Shown: positions 37,053 through 50,478 of the stretch, one piece after another | Numbering within the stretch: position 1 is the stretch's first letter | Layout of the letters: each line of letters opens with the position of its first letter | Made by a program: the position numbers and the translations under genes | The notes under the pieces: model-generated | Database searches by the model: none | What the model was told of the DNA's origin: nothing | The model's input: the letters and a program-made list of their open reading frames with translations, nothing else | Source: Stramonita haemastoma | Lineage: Eukaryota > Mollusca > Gastropoda > Neogastropoda > Muricidae | Length of the DNA: 64,000 bases | Assembly: GCA_030674155.1 (NCBI GenBank) | Contig: CM060329.1 | Coordinates: 24,179,342-24,243,341 of the forward strand | Reading direction: 5' to 3'

Positions 37053-37571
37053 CATCTTCAAATTGCATTATCATCAAAACAAACCAGTCAACAAAATATT
37101 TCAAAACACTCACACTTTGTAAATAATAATTATCATCAATGAAACCTAAATGCTCACAATGTGGCCAAACCTGACAAGGAAAAGAAAACCCGGAAAAGCA
37201 AACAACAAACAAAAAGAGCAAGATTATATAAAAGAAATATCAAATAGGAGCGAAACAACATTAATTTTTAAGATTATAAATAAAAACCAGTTTTAAATCA
37301 AACTCAATGCATTAAAAGATATTATATATACTAATGAAGATGAGAGAATAGCAAATACTCAGGACCATAATACATAACGCATTACAAATCTATAAGCCAA
37401 AACATTCATATGAAAAATAATACATTCCATGTGTGTGTTGTGTGGTGTGTGTGTGTGTGGTGTGTGGGTGTGTGTGTGTGTGTGTGGTGTGGTGTGTGTG
37501 TGGCGCTGTGTGTGTTGTGTTGTGTGTGTGTGTGTGTGCGCGTGTGGTGTGTGTGGTGTGTGGTTGGTGTG

Positions 37572-37603
<32 letters not shown>

Positions 37604-37662
37604 GGGGAAAACAAGCAAAGAAGGCAAAAAGGAAAAAGACATGCACACGCATTAAAAAAAAT
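37053..37662. other. AT-rich sequence and (GT)n, no gene seen
   Basis: 37053-37425 is AT-rich. 37430-37600 is an imperfect GT repeat. Confidence 0.65.
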
Positions 37663-39347
37663 ACTTAATAATTTATAAAATGATTATACTTTTAGATGCG
37701 TTTGAAACTGATCTTTGTTTTTGTTAAGTTTCAAAGTTTTGGGAGCCTACCCTTAATACAAGAAGCTTGATTTGTACAGTTTGTTTCTGGGTCTTGAAAT
37801 ATTAGTGATTGTGTCTATGTTTGTTATTTTGTTTAAACATTTGAATATCTAGGGCTGTACAATAACTAGGCTTTGATCTGCCTTTAAGAGAATTAGATTC
37901 GTACCTTTCTATCCTAAATTGTTCATTTGTACTATGGGTTAAGATAGTTTCTGAAGTGTATCTTTGATTCAGTATCTTATTTTACCTAAGGAAGTTTAGT
38001 TCTTTCTTATACAGGGAGCATGTGTGTCCTACACTTAGAGATTGTATTAATCCACTGTACTCTCTGTGTGTATTGCGTGTGCGTGCATGCGTGCACACGA
38101 GACCAGCGTGAGCGACCTCCTTTTAGATCCATCAGCGTGGCAGATAAAGCAGCACGGGTTTGTTTTTAAATTCAAATTCACGGGGGGGGGGGGGGGGGGG
38201 GGCGCTTATTTTCAAACAAGGTGCTGCCTTGCTGTGATTGGTGGCTGAATTTAGGACATGAGTTGGGAATGTGACCCCATTCTATGAAAGAGAAGTTGGC
38301 ACAGTTTGCTTAAGTGTCTGCTAAAGTCTCTTTACAATCTGGCATATCAGATGGACAGATCTCCCAGCGGGCATTAAGGGGAGGGGGGGGGGGGTGTATC
38401 AAAATAGATAGCATCACTACTTTCTGGAAATTGTCTGTTCTACCTCAATCACTGCTTTTGCCTTGGTCCGTTGTCTGCCTCCTTGGTCCATTTGCCAATG
38501 TTTCTTGCAGAAAGACTGTAAAGATTACAGTTCTCTCCTATGTTGAAGAGGAATGCACTGGGCCTGACTTGTGAGGTGCTTCACAGCAGCACTAGACATG
38601 TTTTGCTATTATGACAGACTGTTGCTACTGTGTGAGCATTCAAAGAACAAAACAGTTGGGGGGTGGGGATGGAGGAAGGGGGAGTGGTAAAATGGGTATA
38701 AGTTTGTAGCAGTTTGTGTCTGCCATTCTGTGCATGCATGTCGTTTATCTGCACGAATGAATGTTCGTATGCATATATATGTTTCCATGAATGAATGAGT
38801 TGTATGTGTTTGCATGAATGTCTCCATACATGCAAGTGTGCTGTGCAGGTGTGTTTGAAAAACAACTCTGGACAGTTAAAAAAACAACAACAAGCATACA
38901 TACATAAAAAACTACTGTCTGATGAACTGCAAGAATGTTTACATTCAAATAAATACACAAGCAGCAACATCTTACCTTCACTACAGGTGTGTTACAAACT
39001 GTTAAATTTTAGGCGACCCTCGATGCAGGTGTCTGTTAGGATGGAGGATGGAAGTGGAGACCTATCCTGCTGCTGCTGTTGATGGTAGCAAGCTACCCTG
39101 GAGTGGAAACGCGATAATTATGGAGGGAAAAAAAAAAAAGGGGGGGGGGGAGGGTGTCGAATTCGCGCGCTTTTAGATAGGTTTATATGCTCAGAGTAGA
39201 AACACGAAAGAGCTTTTATATCAGGCAGCAATTGTGGGTTGGTAGGGGTCTTTCTGATTGGTTGTTATTTCAGTAAAACTGCCGACTTCTTCGCTTACTT
39301 TACTGTTTCACAAAAAAAGCATTATGCCTACAGCTAGACCTGAAAAT

Positions 39348-39350
<3 letters not shown>
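37663..39350. repeat. Left flank of duplicated satellite block, copy 2
   Basis: Colinear with 13947-15680, sharing blocks such as gatctttgtttttgtt, tgggttaagatag, gcaagtgtgc and aacatcttaccttca, with moderate divergence. Confidence 0.8.

Positions 39351-39431
<81 letters not shown>
39351..39431. repeat. (CT)n microsatellite at array start
   Basis: About 80 bp of pure CT, in the same position relative to flank and array as the 415-bp tract in copy 1. Confidence 0.95.
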
Positions 39432-39435
<4 letters not shown>

Positions 39436-42400
39436 ACACGAGAGCCCTGAAGAGCTAAGAAAGCTAGTTTGTCGCAAGGAAAGCTGGTAAGTGTACGCGA
39501 CCAAAAACAAGCATTGCACACAAGAAGAATGACAATACACAGCGATATGATGCACCAGGGCAAAGTGGAGGGTCCCCTCCACATGCGCGCACACAAACGA
39601 ACACACTGACAAACCCCAGCGCGCGCGCGCATGCGCGCATGCATACCCACCCCCGGCCCGAAAAAGGTGCCGTTTTGAGCACAGATGCCAGCCAAAGAGT
39701 CGTTTTCAGCCCCGTTGGACCCCACTTTTGCCCGGTAAAAGACCCCACAGCACCAAGACCATATCGTACTGTATGCATACACTCTGTCCCACCATCTTGG
39801 ATAGGTGTGGCGCCGGATTTGGGGCGACACGAGAGCCCGGAAGAGCTAAGAAAGCTAGTTTCTCGGAAGGAAAGCTGGTAAGTGTACGCGACCAAAAACA
39901 AGCATTGCACACAAGAAGAATGACAATATACAGCAATATGATGCACCATGGCAATCTGGAGGGTCCCCTCCACATGCGCGCACACAAACAAACACACTGA
40001 CAAACCCAGCGCGCGCGCGCATGCGCGCATGCATACCCACCCCCGGCCCGAAAAAGGTGCCGTTTTGAGCACAGATGCCAGCCAAAGAGTCGTTTTCAGC
40101 CGCGTTGGACCCCAACTTTTGCCTCGGTAAAAGACCCCACGGCACCAAGACCATATCGTACGGTATACTACACTCTGTCCCACGCACATTGGATAGGTGT
40201 GGCGCCGATTTGTGGCGACGAGAGCCCGGAAGAGCTAAGAAAGCATGTTTTCGCGAAGGAAAGCTGGTAAGTGTACGCGACCAAAAACAAGCATTGCACA
40301 CAAGAAGAATGACAACATAATCACAGCAGATATGATGCACCATGGGCAACTGGAGGGTCCCCTCCACATGCGCGCAACAAGCGAACACACTGACAAACAC
40401 CAGCGCGCGCGCGCATGCGCGCATGCCATACCCACACCCCGCCCGAAAAGGTGCCGTTTGAGCACGATGCCAGCCAAAGAGTCGTTTTCAGCCCGTTGGA
40501 CCCCACTTTTGCCCGGTAAAAGACCCAAGCACCAAGACCATATCGTACGTATGCTACACTCTGTCCCACCATCTTGGATAGGTGTGGCGCCGGATTTGTG
40601 GCGACACGAGAGCCCGGAAGAGCTAAGAAAGCTAGTTTCTCGGAAGAAACTGGTAAGTGACCGACCAAAAACAAGCATTGCACACAAGAAGAATGACATA
40701 ACAGCAATATGTGCCCATGGCAACTGGAGGGTCCCTCCACATGCGCGCACACACAACACACTGACAAACCCAGCCGCGGCATGCGCGCATGCATACCCAC
40801 CCCCGGCCCGAAAAAGGTGCCGTTTTGACACAGACCAGCCAAAGGTCGTTTTCACCCGTGGACCCCACTTTTGCCGGTAAAAGACCCCACGCACCAAGAC
40901 CATACGAGTATCTACACCTGTCCCACCACTTGGATAGTTGGCCCAGATTTGTGCGACACGAGAGCCGGAAGAGCTAAGAAAGCTAGTTTCCAAGGAAAGC
41001 TGGTAATGACGCGACCAAAAACAAGCATTGCACACAGAAGAATGACAATACACAGCATATGATGCACAGGCAATGAGGGTCCCTCCACATGCGCGCACAC
41101 AACGAACACACTACAAACACCCGCCGCGGCTGCCGCATGCATACCCCCGCCCGAAAGGTGCCGTTTTGAGCACAGATGCCAGCCAAAGAGTCGTTTTCGC
41201 CCCGTTGGACCCACTTTTGCCCGGTAAAAGACCACCACCAAGACCATATGACGTATGCACCTCGTCCACCACTTGGATAGGTGGGCGCCGGATTGGCGAC
41301 ACGAGAGCCGGAAGAGCTAAGAAAGCTGTTTCTCGGAAGGAAGCTGGTAGTGACGCGACCAAACAACATGCACACAAGAAATACAATATACGCAATAGAG
41401 CACCATGCAATCTGGAGGTCCCCTCCACATGCGCGCACACACGAACACCTGACAACCAGCGCCGCGCGCATGCGCGCATGCTCCCCCGCCGAAAAAGTGC
41501 CGTTGAGCACAGATGCAGCCAAAGAGTCTTTTCCCTCGGCCCCAACTTTGCGTAAGACCACGGCACCAGCCATGTACGGATCGTACACTCTGTCCCACAC
41601 TTGGATAGTGTGGCGCCGATTTGGGCGACACGAGCCGAAAGCTAAGAAGCAGTTTCGAGGAAGTGAGTACGGACAAAAACAAGCATGCACACAAAAGATG
41701 ACAATACAGCATATATGCACCAGGCATGGAGGTCCCCACATGCGCGCAACAACGAACACACTGACAACCCAGCGCGCGCGCGCATGCCGCATGATACCCC
41801 CCGCCCGAAAAGGTGCCGTTTGAGCACAGATGCAGCCAAGAGTCGTTTCACCCCGGACCCCACTTTGCCGGTAAAAGACCCACGCACAAGACCATATCGT
41901 AGGATCACTCTGTCCCACACTGGATAGGTGTGCGCGATTTGGGCGACACGAGAGCCCGGAAGCTAAAAAGCTAGTTTCGGAAGGAAAGCTGGTAAGTGAC
42001 GGACCAAAACAAGCTTGCACACAAGAAAATGACAATAACACAATATGATGCACCATGGCAATCTGAGGGTCCTCCACATGCCGCACACAAACAACACAGA
42101 CAACCAGCGCCGCGCGCATGCGCGCATGCATACCCCCCCCGGCCGAAAAGTGCGTTTGAGCACAGATGCCAGCCAAGAGTCTTTTCAGCCCGGGACCCAC
42201 TTTGCCGTAAAAGACCACGCACCAGACCATATCGTACGGTATCTACACTCTGTCCACCATGGATAGTGTGGCGCCGATTTGTGGCGACACGAGAGCCCGG
42301 AAGAGCTAAGAAAGCTAGTTTTCGAAGAAAGCTGGTAATGTCGGACCAAAAACAACATGCACACAAGAAGAATACAATACAGCATATAGCACCGCAATGA

Positions 42401-45400
42401 GGCCCCAATGCGCGCACACAACAACACCTACAAACACCAGCGCCGCGCCCGCGCCCCCCGCCGAAAAGTGCCGTTTGAGCACAGATGCAGCCAAAGAGTC
42501 GTTTTCAGCCGTTGGACCCACTTTGCCGGTAAAAGACCCCGCACAAGACCAATCGTACGTATGCAACACTCGTCCCACCATCTTGATAGGTGTGGCGCCG
42601 ATTTGGGCGACACGAGAGCCGGAAGAGCTAAGAAGCTAGTTTTCGGAAGGAAAGTGGTAAGTGACGCGACCAAAAACAAGCATGCACACAAGAGAGACAA
42701 TAACAGCAATATGATGCACCAGGCAATTGGAGGTCCCCTCACATGCGCGCACAACAACCATGACAAACCAGCGCGCGCGGCATGCGCGCATGCATACCCC
42801 CGGCCGAAAGGTGCCGTTTGAGCACAGGCCAGCCAAAGAGTCGTTTTCAGCCGCTGGACCCCAATTTTGCCGGTAAAAGACCACGGCACCAAGACCATAT
42901 CGTACGTACTACACTCTGTCCCACGATTGATAGGTTGGCGCCGATTTGTGGCGACACGAGAGCCGGAAGAGCTAAGAAGCTAGTTGTCGAAGGAAAGTGT
43001 AAGTGACGCGACCAAAAACAAGCATTGCACACAAGAAGAATGACTGCCGTTTTTGAGCACAGATGCCAGCCAAGAGTCGTTTTCAGCCCCGTTGGACCCC
43101 CACTTTTGCCCGGTAAAAGACCCCACAGCACCAAGACCATATCGTACGTATGCATACACTCTGTCCCACCATCTTGGATAGGTGTGGCGCCGGATTTGGG
43201 GCGACACGAGAGCCCGGAAGAGCTAAGAAAGCTAGTTTCTCGGAAGGAAAGCTGGTAAGTGTACGCGACCAAAAACAAGCATTGCACACAAGAAGAATGA
43301 CAATATACAGCAATATGATGCACCATGGCAATCTGGAGGGTCCCCTCCACATGCGCGCACACAAACGAACACACTGACAAACCCAGCGCGCGCGCGCATG
43401 CGCGCATGCATACCCACCCCGGCCCGAAAAAGGTGCCGTTTTGAGCACAGATGCCAGCCAAAGAGTCGTTTTCAGCCGCGTCGGACCCCAACTTTTGCCT
43501 GGTAAAAGACCCCACGGCACCAAGACCATATCGTACGGTATACTACACTCTGTCCCACGAATTGGATAGGTGTGGCGCCAGATTTGTGGCGACACGAGAG
43601 CCCGGAAGAGCTAAGAAAGTAGTTTGTCGAAGGAAAGCTGGTAAGTGTACGCGACCAAAAACAAGCATTGCACACAAGAAGAATGACAAAAAAAAAAAAA
43701 AAAAAAAAAAAAAAATGCCGTTTTGAGCACAGATGCCAGCCAAAGAGTCGTTTTCAGCCCCGTTGGACCCCCACTTTTGCCCGGTAAAAGACCCCACAGC
43801 ACCAAGACCATATCGTACTGGTATGCAGTACACTCTGTCCCACCATCTTGGATAGGTGTGGCGCCGGATTTGGTGGCGACACGAGAGCCCGGAAGAGCTA
43901 AGAAAGCTAGTTTCTCGGAAGGAAAGCTGGTAAGTGCACGCGACCAAAAACAAGCATTGCACACAAGAAGAATGACAATATACAGCAATATGATGCACCA
44001 TGGCAATCTGGAGGGTCCCCTCCACATGCGCGCACACAAAGCAAACACACTGACAAACACCAGCGCTGCGCGCGCATGCGCGCATGCATACCCACCCCCG
44101 GCCCGAAAAAGGTGCCGTTTTGAGCACAGATGCCAGCCAAAGAGTCGTTTTCAGCCGCGTCGGACCCCAACTTTTGCCGGTAAAAGACCCCACGCACCAA
44201 GACCATATCGTACGGTATACTACACTCTGTCCCACCATCTTGGATAGGTGTGGCGCCGATTTGTGGCGACACGAGAGCCCGGAAGAGCTAAGAAAGCTAG
44301 TTTCTCGAAGGAAAGCTGGTAAGTGTACGCGACCAAAAAACAAGCATTGCACACAAGAAGAATGACAATACACAGCAATATGATGCACCATGGGCAATTG
44401 GAGGGTCCCCTCCACATGCGCGCACACAAACGAACACACTGACAAACACCAGGCGCGCGCGCATGCGCGCATGCATACCCACCCCCGGCCCGAAAAAGGT
44501 GCCGTTTTGAGCACAGATGCCAGCCAAAGAGTCGTTTTCAGCCCCGTTGGACCCCCACTTTTGCCGGTAAAAGACCCCACAGCACCAAGACCATATCGTA
44601 CGTATGCGTACACTCTGTCCCACGACTCTTGGATAGGTGTGGCGCCGGATTTGTGGCGACACGAGAGCCCGGAAGAGCTAAGAAAGCTAGTTTCTCGGAA
44701 GGAAAGCTGGTAAGTGTACGCGACCAAAAACAAGCATTGCACACAAGAAGAATGACAATATACAGCAATATGATGCACCATGGCAATCTGGAGGGTCCCC
44801 TCCACATGCGCGCACACAAACGAACACACTGACAAACCCAGCGCGCGCGCGCATGCGCGCATGCATACCCACCCCCGGCCCGAAAAAGGTGCCGTTTTGA
44901 GCACAGATGCCAGCCAAAGAGTCGTTTTCAGCCGCGTCGGACCCCAACTTTTGCCGGTAAAAGACCCCACGGCACCAAGACCATATCGTACGGTATACGT
45001 ACACTCTGTCCCACGACCTTGGATAGGTGTGGCGCCGGATTTGTGGCGACACGAGAGCCCGGAAGAGCTAAGAAAGCTAGTTTGTCGCAAGGAAAGCTGG
45101 TAAGTGTACGCGACCAAAAACAAGCATTGCACACAAGAAGAATGACAATACACAGCGATATGATGCACCAGGGCAATGTGGAGGGTCCCCTCCACATGCG
45201 CGCACACAAACGAACACACTGACAAACACCAGCGCGCGCGCGCGCATGCGCGCATGCATACCCACCCCCGGCCCGAAAAAGGTGCCGTTTTGAGCACAGA
45301 TGCCAGCCAAAGAGTCGTTTTCAGCCCCGTTGGACCCCCACTTTTGCCGGTAAAAGACCCCACAGCACCAAGACCATATCGTACTGTATGCATACACTCT

Positions 45401-47885
45401 GTCCCACCATCTTGGATAGGTGTGGCGCCGGATTTGGGGCGACACGAGAGCCCGGAAGAGCTAAGAAAGCTAGTTTCTCGGAAGGAAAGCTGGTAAGTGT
45501 ACGCGACCAAAAAACAAGCATTGCACACAAGAAGAATGACAATATACAGCAATATGATGCACCATGGCAATCTGGAGGGTCCCCTCCACATGCGCGCACA
45601 CAAACGAACACACTGACAAACCCCAGCGCGCGCGCGCATGCGCGCATGCATACCCACCCCCGGCCCGAAAAAGGTGCCGTTTTAAAGCACAGATGCCAGC
45701 CAAAGAGTCGTTTTCAGCCGCGTCGGACCCCAACTTTTGCCTGGTAAAAGACCCCACGGCACCAAGACCATATCGTACGGTATACCTACACTCTGTCCCA
45801 CGACATTGGATAGGTGTGGCGCCAGATTTGTGGCGACACGAGAGCCCGGAAGAGCTAAGAAAGCTAGTTTGTCGCAAGGAAAGCTGGTAAGTGTACGCGA
45901 CCAAAAACAAGCATTGCACACAAGAAGAATGACAATACACAGCGATATGATGCACCAGGGCAAAGTGGAGGGTCCCCTCCACATGCGCGCACACAAACGA
46001 ACACACTGACAAACACCAGCGCGCGCGCGCATGCGCGCATGCATACCCACCCCCGGCCCGAAAAAGGTGCCGTTTTGAGCACAGATGCCAGCCAAAGAGT
46101 CGTTTTCAGCCCCGTTGGACCCCCACTTTTGCCCGGTAAAAGACCCCACAGCACCAAGACCATATCGTACTGTATGCATACACTCTGTCCCACCATCTTG
46201 GATAGGTGTGGCGCCGGATTTGGGCGACACGAGAGCCCGGAAGAGCTAAGAAAGCTAGTTTCTCGGAAGGAAAGCTGGTAAGTGTACGCGACCAAAAACA
46301 AGCATTGCACACAAGAAGAATGACAATATACAGCAATATGATGCACCATGGCAATCTGGAGGGTCCCCTCCACATGCGCGCACACAAACGAACACACTGA
46401 CAAACCCCAGCGCGCGCGCGCGCATGCGCGCATGCATACCCACCCCGGCCCGAAAAAGGTGCCGTTTTGAGCACAGATGCCAGCCAAAGAGTCGTTTTCA
46501 GCCGCGTCGGACCCCAACTTTTGCCTGGTAAAAGACCCCACGGCACCAAGACCATATCGTACGGTATACGTACACTCTGTCCCACGACCTTGGATAGGTG
46601 TGGCGCCAGATTTGTGGCGACACGAGAGCCCGGAAGAGCTAAGAAAGCTAGTTTGTCGCAAGGAAAGCTGGTAAGTGTACGCGACCAAAAACAAGCATTG
46701 CACACAAGAAGAATGACAATACACAGCGATATGATGCACCAGGGCAAAGTGGAGGGTCCCCTCCACATGCGCGCACACAAACGAACACACTGACAAACAC
46801 CAGCGCGCGCGCGCATGCGCGCATGCATACCCACCCCCGGCCCGAAAAAGGTGCCGTTTTGAGCACAGATGCCAGCCAAAGAGTCGTTTTCAGCCCCGTT
46901 GGACCCCCACTTTTGCCCGGTAAAAGACCCCACAGCACCAAGACCATATCGTACTGTATGCATACACTCTGTCCCACCATCTTGGATAGGTGTGGCGCCG
47001 GATTTGGGGCGACACGAGAGCCCGGAAGAGCTAAGAAAGCTAGTTTCTCGGAAGGAAAGCTGGTAAGTGTACGCGACCAAAAACAAGCATTGCACACAAG
47101 AAGAATGACAATATACAGCAATATGATGCACCATGGCAATCTGGAGGGTCCCCTCCACATGCGCGCACACAAACGAACACACTGACAAACCCCAGCGCGC
47201 GCGCGCATGCGCGCATGCATACCCACCCCCGGCCCGAAAAAGGTGCCGTTTTGAACACAGATGCCAGCCAAAGAGTCGTTTTCAGCCGCGTCGGACCCCA
47301 ACTTTTGCCTGGTAAAAGACCCCACGGCACCAAGACCATATCGTACGGTATACGTACACTCTGTCCCACGACCTTGGATAGGTGTGGCGCCAGATTTGTG
47401 GCGACACGAGAGCCCGGAAGAGCTAAGAAAGCTAGTTTGTCGCAAGGAAAGCTGGTAAGTGTACGCGACAAAAACAAGCATTGCACACAAGAAGAATGAC
47501 AATACACTGCGATATGATGCACCAGGCAAAGTGGAGGGTGCCCTCCACATGCGCGCACACAAACGAACACACTGAAACACCAGCGGCGCGCGCCATGCGG
47601 CGCATGCATACCCTCCCCCGGCCCGAAAAAGGTGCCGTTTTGAGACAGATGCCAGGCAAAGAGTCGTTTTCACCGCGTCGGACCCCACTTTTGCCGGTAA
47701 AAGAGACCCCACGGCACCAGAACATATCGTACGGTATATGTACACTCTGTCCCGACTTGGATAGGTGCAAGCATTGCACACAAGAAGAATGACCATTACA
47801 GCAATATGATGCACAGGGCAAGTGGGGGTCCCTCCATGCGTGCACACAAACGACACACTGACAACACCAGCGCGCGTGCGCTGCG
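39432..47885 (+). repeat. 391-bp satellite, forward array 2, with dimeric higher-order repeat
   Basis: About 21 monomers. Two types alternate. One has tttgtcgcaagg with gcgatatgatgcaccaggg and is preceded by ccgcgtcggaccccaac. The other has tttctcggaagg with gcaatatgatgcaccatgg and is preceded by ccccgttggaccccc. Type-one markers at 45083, 45868, 46652 and 47436 are 784-787 bp apart, which is a two-monomer higher-order unit. 40300-43050 carries many scattered single-base losses. Confidence 0.9.
43687..43716. other. Poly-A tract inside a shortened monomer
   Basis: About 31 A residues sit between agaagaatgac and tgccgttttgag, replacing about 110 bp of normal monomer that includes the GC-rich palindrome. 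The monomer ending near 43045 lacks the same segment without the A run. Confidence 0.85.
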
Positions 47886-49284
47886 ACATGCTACCACTAG
47901 CTTTCTGTCTTGAGGGCTGTGGTGTCACGACTACACACGTTGGCGCCATACACGTCGAAGATTGTAGGAGGATATGCATAACGGCGCCATATTGTTTTTT
48001 GTGCGTACACTGTACCCGATTCCTTGCGACAAACTAGCTTTCTCAGCTCTTGAGGGCTGCGGTGTGGCCACAAGTCCGGCGCCACACACGTCGAAGATTG
48101 TAGGGGACGGTGTATGCATATGGTACCATATCGTCCTAGTGCCTGGGGTCTGTAACCGTGCAAAAGTCGGGGCAGGACGGGCCTCAAAACGGCGCTTCGG
48201 GTCCGTCTTTGCGCGAACCGCACCTTTTTGGCAGGGGGTTGGGTATGCATGCACACACGCGCGCGCGAACGCTGGTGTTTTTCAGTGCGTTTGTTTGTGT
48301 GCACGCATGTGGCGGGGACCCTGCAGTTTGCCGTGGGGATCATAATGCTGTATATTGTCATTATTATTGTGCGCCCTGCTTGGTTTTCGGTGTGTACACT
48401 GTACCCGATTTCCTTGCGACAAACTAGCTTTCTCAGCTCTTGAGGGCTGCGGTGTGGCCACAAGTCCGGCGCCACACACGTCGAAGATGGTAGGGGACGG
48501 AGTATGCATACGGTGCCATATTGTCCTGGTGCCTCGGGGTCTGTAACCGTGCAAACGTCGGGGCAGGACGGGCCTGAAAACGGCGCTTCGGGTCCCATCT
48601 TTGCCCCGAACCGCATCTTTTTTGCAGGGGGTTGGGTATGCATGTACGTACGCATGCGCGCGCTGGTGTTTGTCTGTGCTTTTGTTTGTGTGCGTGCATG
48701 TGGAGGGGACCCTGCAGTTTGCCGTGGTGGATCATAATGCTGTATATTGTCATTATTATTGTGCGCCCTTCTTGGTATTCTGTGCGTACACTGTACCCGA
48801 TTTCCTTGCAAGAAACTAGCTTTCTCAGCTCTTGAGGGCGCGGAGTCGCCACGAGTCCGGCGCCACACACCTGGAAAATGGTGGGAGACGGTGTATACAT
48901 ACAGTGCCATGTTGTCTTGGTGCCTTGGGGTCTGTAACCGTGCAAAAGTTGGGGTAAGGACGGGCCTGAAAACGACTCTTTGGGTCCCGTCCTTGCCCAA
49001 AACCGCACCATTTTGGCCGGGGGATGGATATGCGCGCGCGCACGCACGCAGGTGTTTGTCGTGTGTTTGTTTGTGTGCACCATGTGGAGGGGACCCTGCA
49101 CTTGGCTGTGGTGCTTGATATTGCTGCATATTGTCATTATTATTGTGCGCCCTGCTTCTTTTTCTGTGCATACACTGTACCCGATTTCCTTGCAAGAAAC
49201 TAGCTTTCTCAGCTCTTGAGGGCCACGGAGTCGCCACGAGTCCGGCACCACACACCTGGAAAATGGTGGGAGAGGGTGTATGCA
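47886..49284 (-). repeat. 391-bp satellite family, inverted array 2, left part
   Basis: About three and a half inverted monomers (actagctttctcagctcttg, tgtatattgtcattattatt, gtatgcatacggtgcc), most like those of 24659-27536. Confidence 0.85.
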
Positions 49285-50067
49285 GATAAAACCGAAGCCA
49301 TGCTTGTAGGCACCAAACACAAACTCTCCTCCATTCCAACAACTTCAATAGAATTCGGCAATACATCAGTTCCGCTATCCACTTCTGTGAAGTATCTAGG
49401 AGTCGTTGTCGACAACACTCTCTCCATGCAAAAATTCATTACCCAAACCTGTCAGTCATGCTACTATCAACTACGGCGTATTAGCGCAATTCGAAAGTAC
49501 CTGTCCACTGATGCAACATCCAAACTTGTCACATCTCTTATTCTCTCACGTCTGGACTATTGCAATTCTCTTTTAGCTGGTCTGCCAGCATCATCCATCC
49601 ACTCCCTTCAACGTATACAAAACTCTGCAGCTCGTCTGGTCCTCAGAAAGAAAAAATCTGAGCACATTACCCCTCTCTTGCAATCTCTCCATTGGCTGCC
49701 CATACCACAGAGAGTAAACTACAAGATCAATACCCTCTGTTACAAATGTCTCCACAATACTGCACCCTCCTACCTCTGTGAATGTCTTCACTTGTACACA
49801 CCTTCTCGCTCCCTCCGCTCGTCGGCAGATACTTTGTCCTTAAGAACACCCAGATTCAACCTATCTACCGTTGGCCACCGCTCTTTCTCTGTTTCTGGTC
49901 CATCGATGTGGAACGACCTTCCTCTCTCCCTCCGGCAAAACCCTACTTATGACACTTTTAAATCCAACCTCAAGACACACTTATTTCAAACCTAAGTTTT
50001 TCTCCTTCCGCTTCCATCTCTTACCTGTCCCTGCCTTCAACATCCACCTGCCAAAGTGCAAAACGTT

Positions 50068-50159
<92 letters not shown>

Positions 50160-50179
50160 CTGCGTGCGTGCGTGCGTGC

Positions 50180-50270
<91 letters not shown>

Positions 50271-50416
50271 CGTGCACATTCGAATTTGTCAAAACTGTAA
50301 ATTGTTGCTGTTTGTGTGTTGTGTAGGTTGAATGCAAGCGCTTTGATTTGTTTTTGCAAGATATAGCGCTATACAAATTCCATGTATTATTATTATAATT
50401 ATTATTGTTGTTATTA

Positions 50417-50477
<61 letters not shown>

Positions 50478-50478
50478 G
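49285..50478 (+). mobile_element. CR1/Jockey-like LINE, 5'-truncated, inserted in the satellite
   Basis: Open frame from about 49285 to 49995 encodes the reverse transcriptase carboxyl region (DKTEAMLVGTKHKL, YLGVVVDNTLSMQKF, LDYCNSLLAGLP, LQSLHWLPI, MWNDLP), nearly the same as the element at 31857-33288. A (TG)n tract (50068-50270) follows, then the 3' end gcaagatatagcgctataca and a (TTA)n tail at 50383-50477. Satellite resumes with atgcatacagtgcc, and the break falls inside the monomer's gtatgcatac palindrome. Confidence 0.9.
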
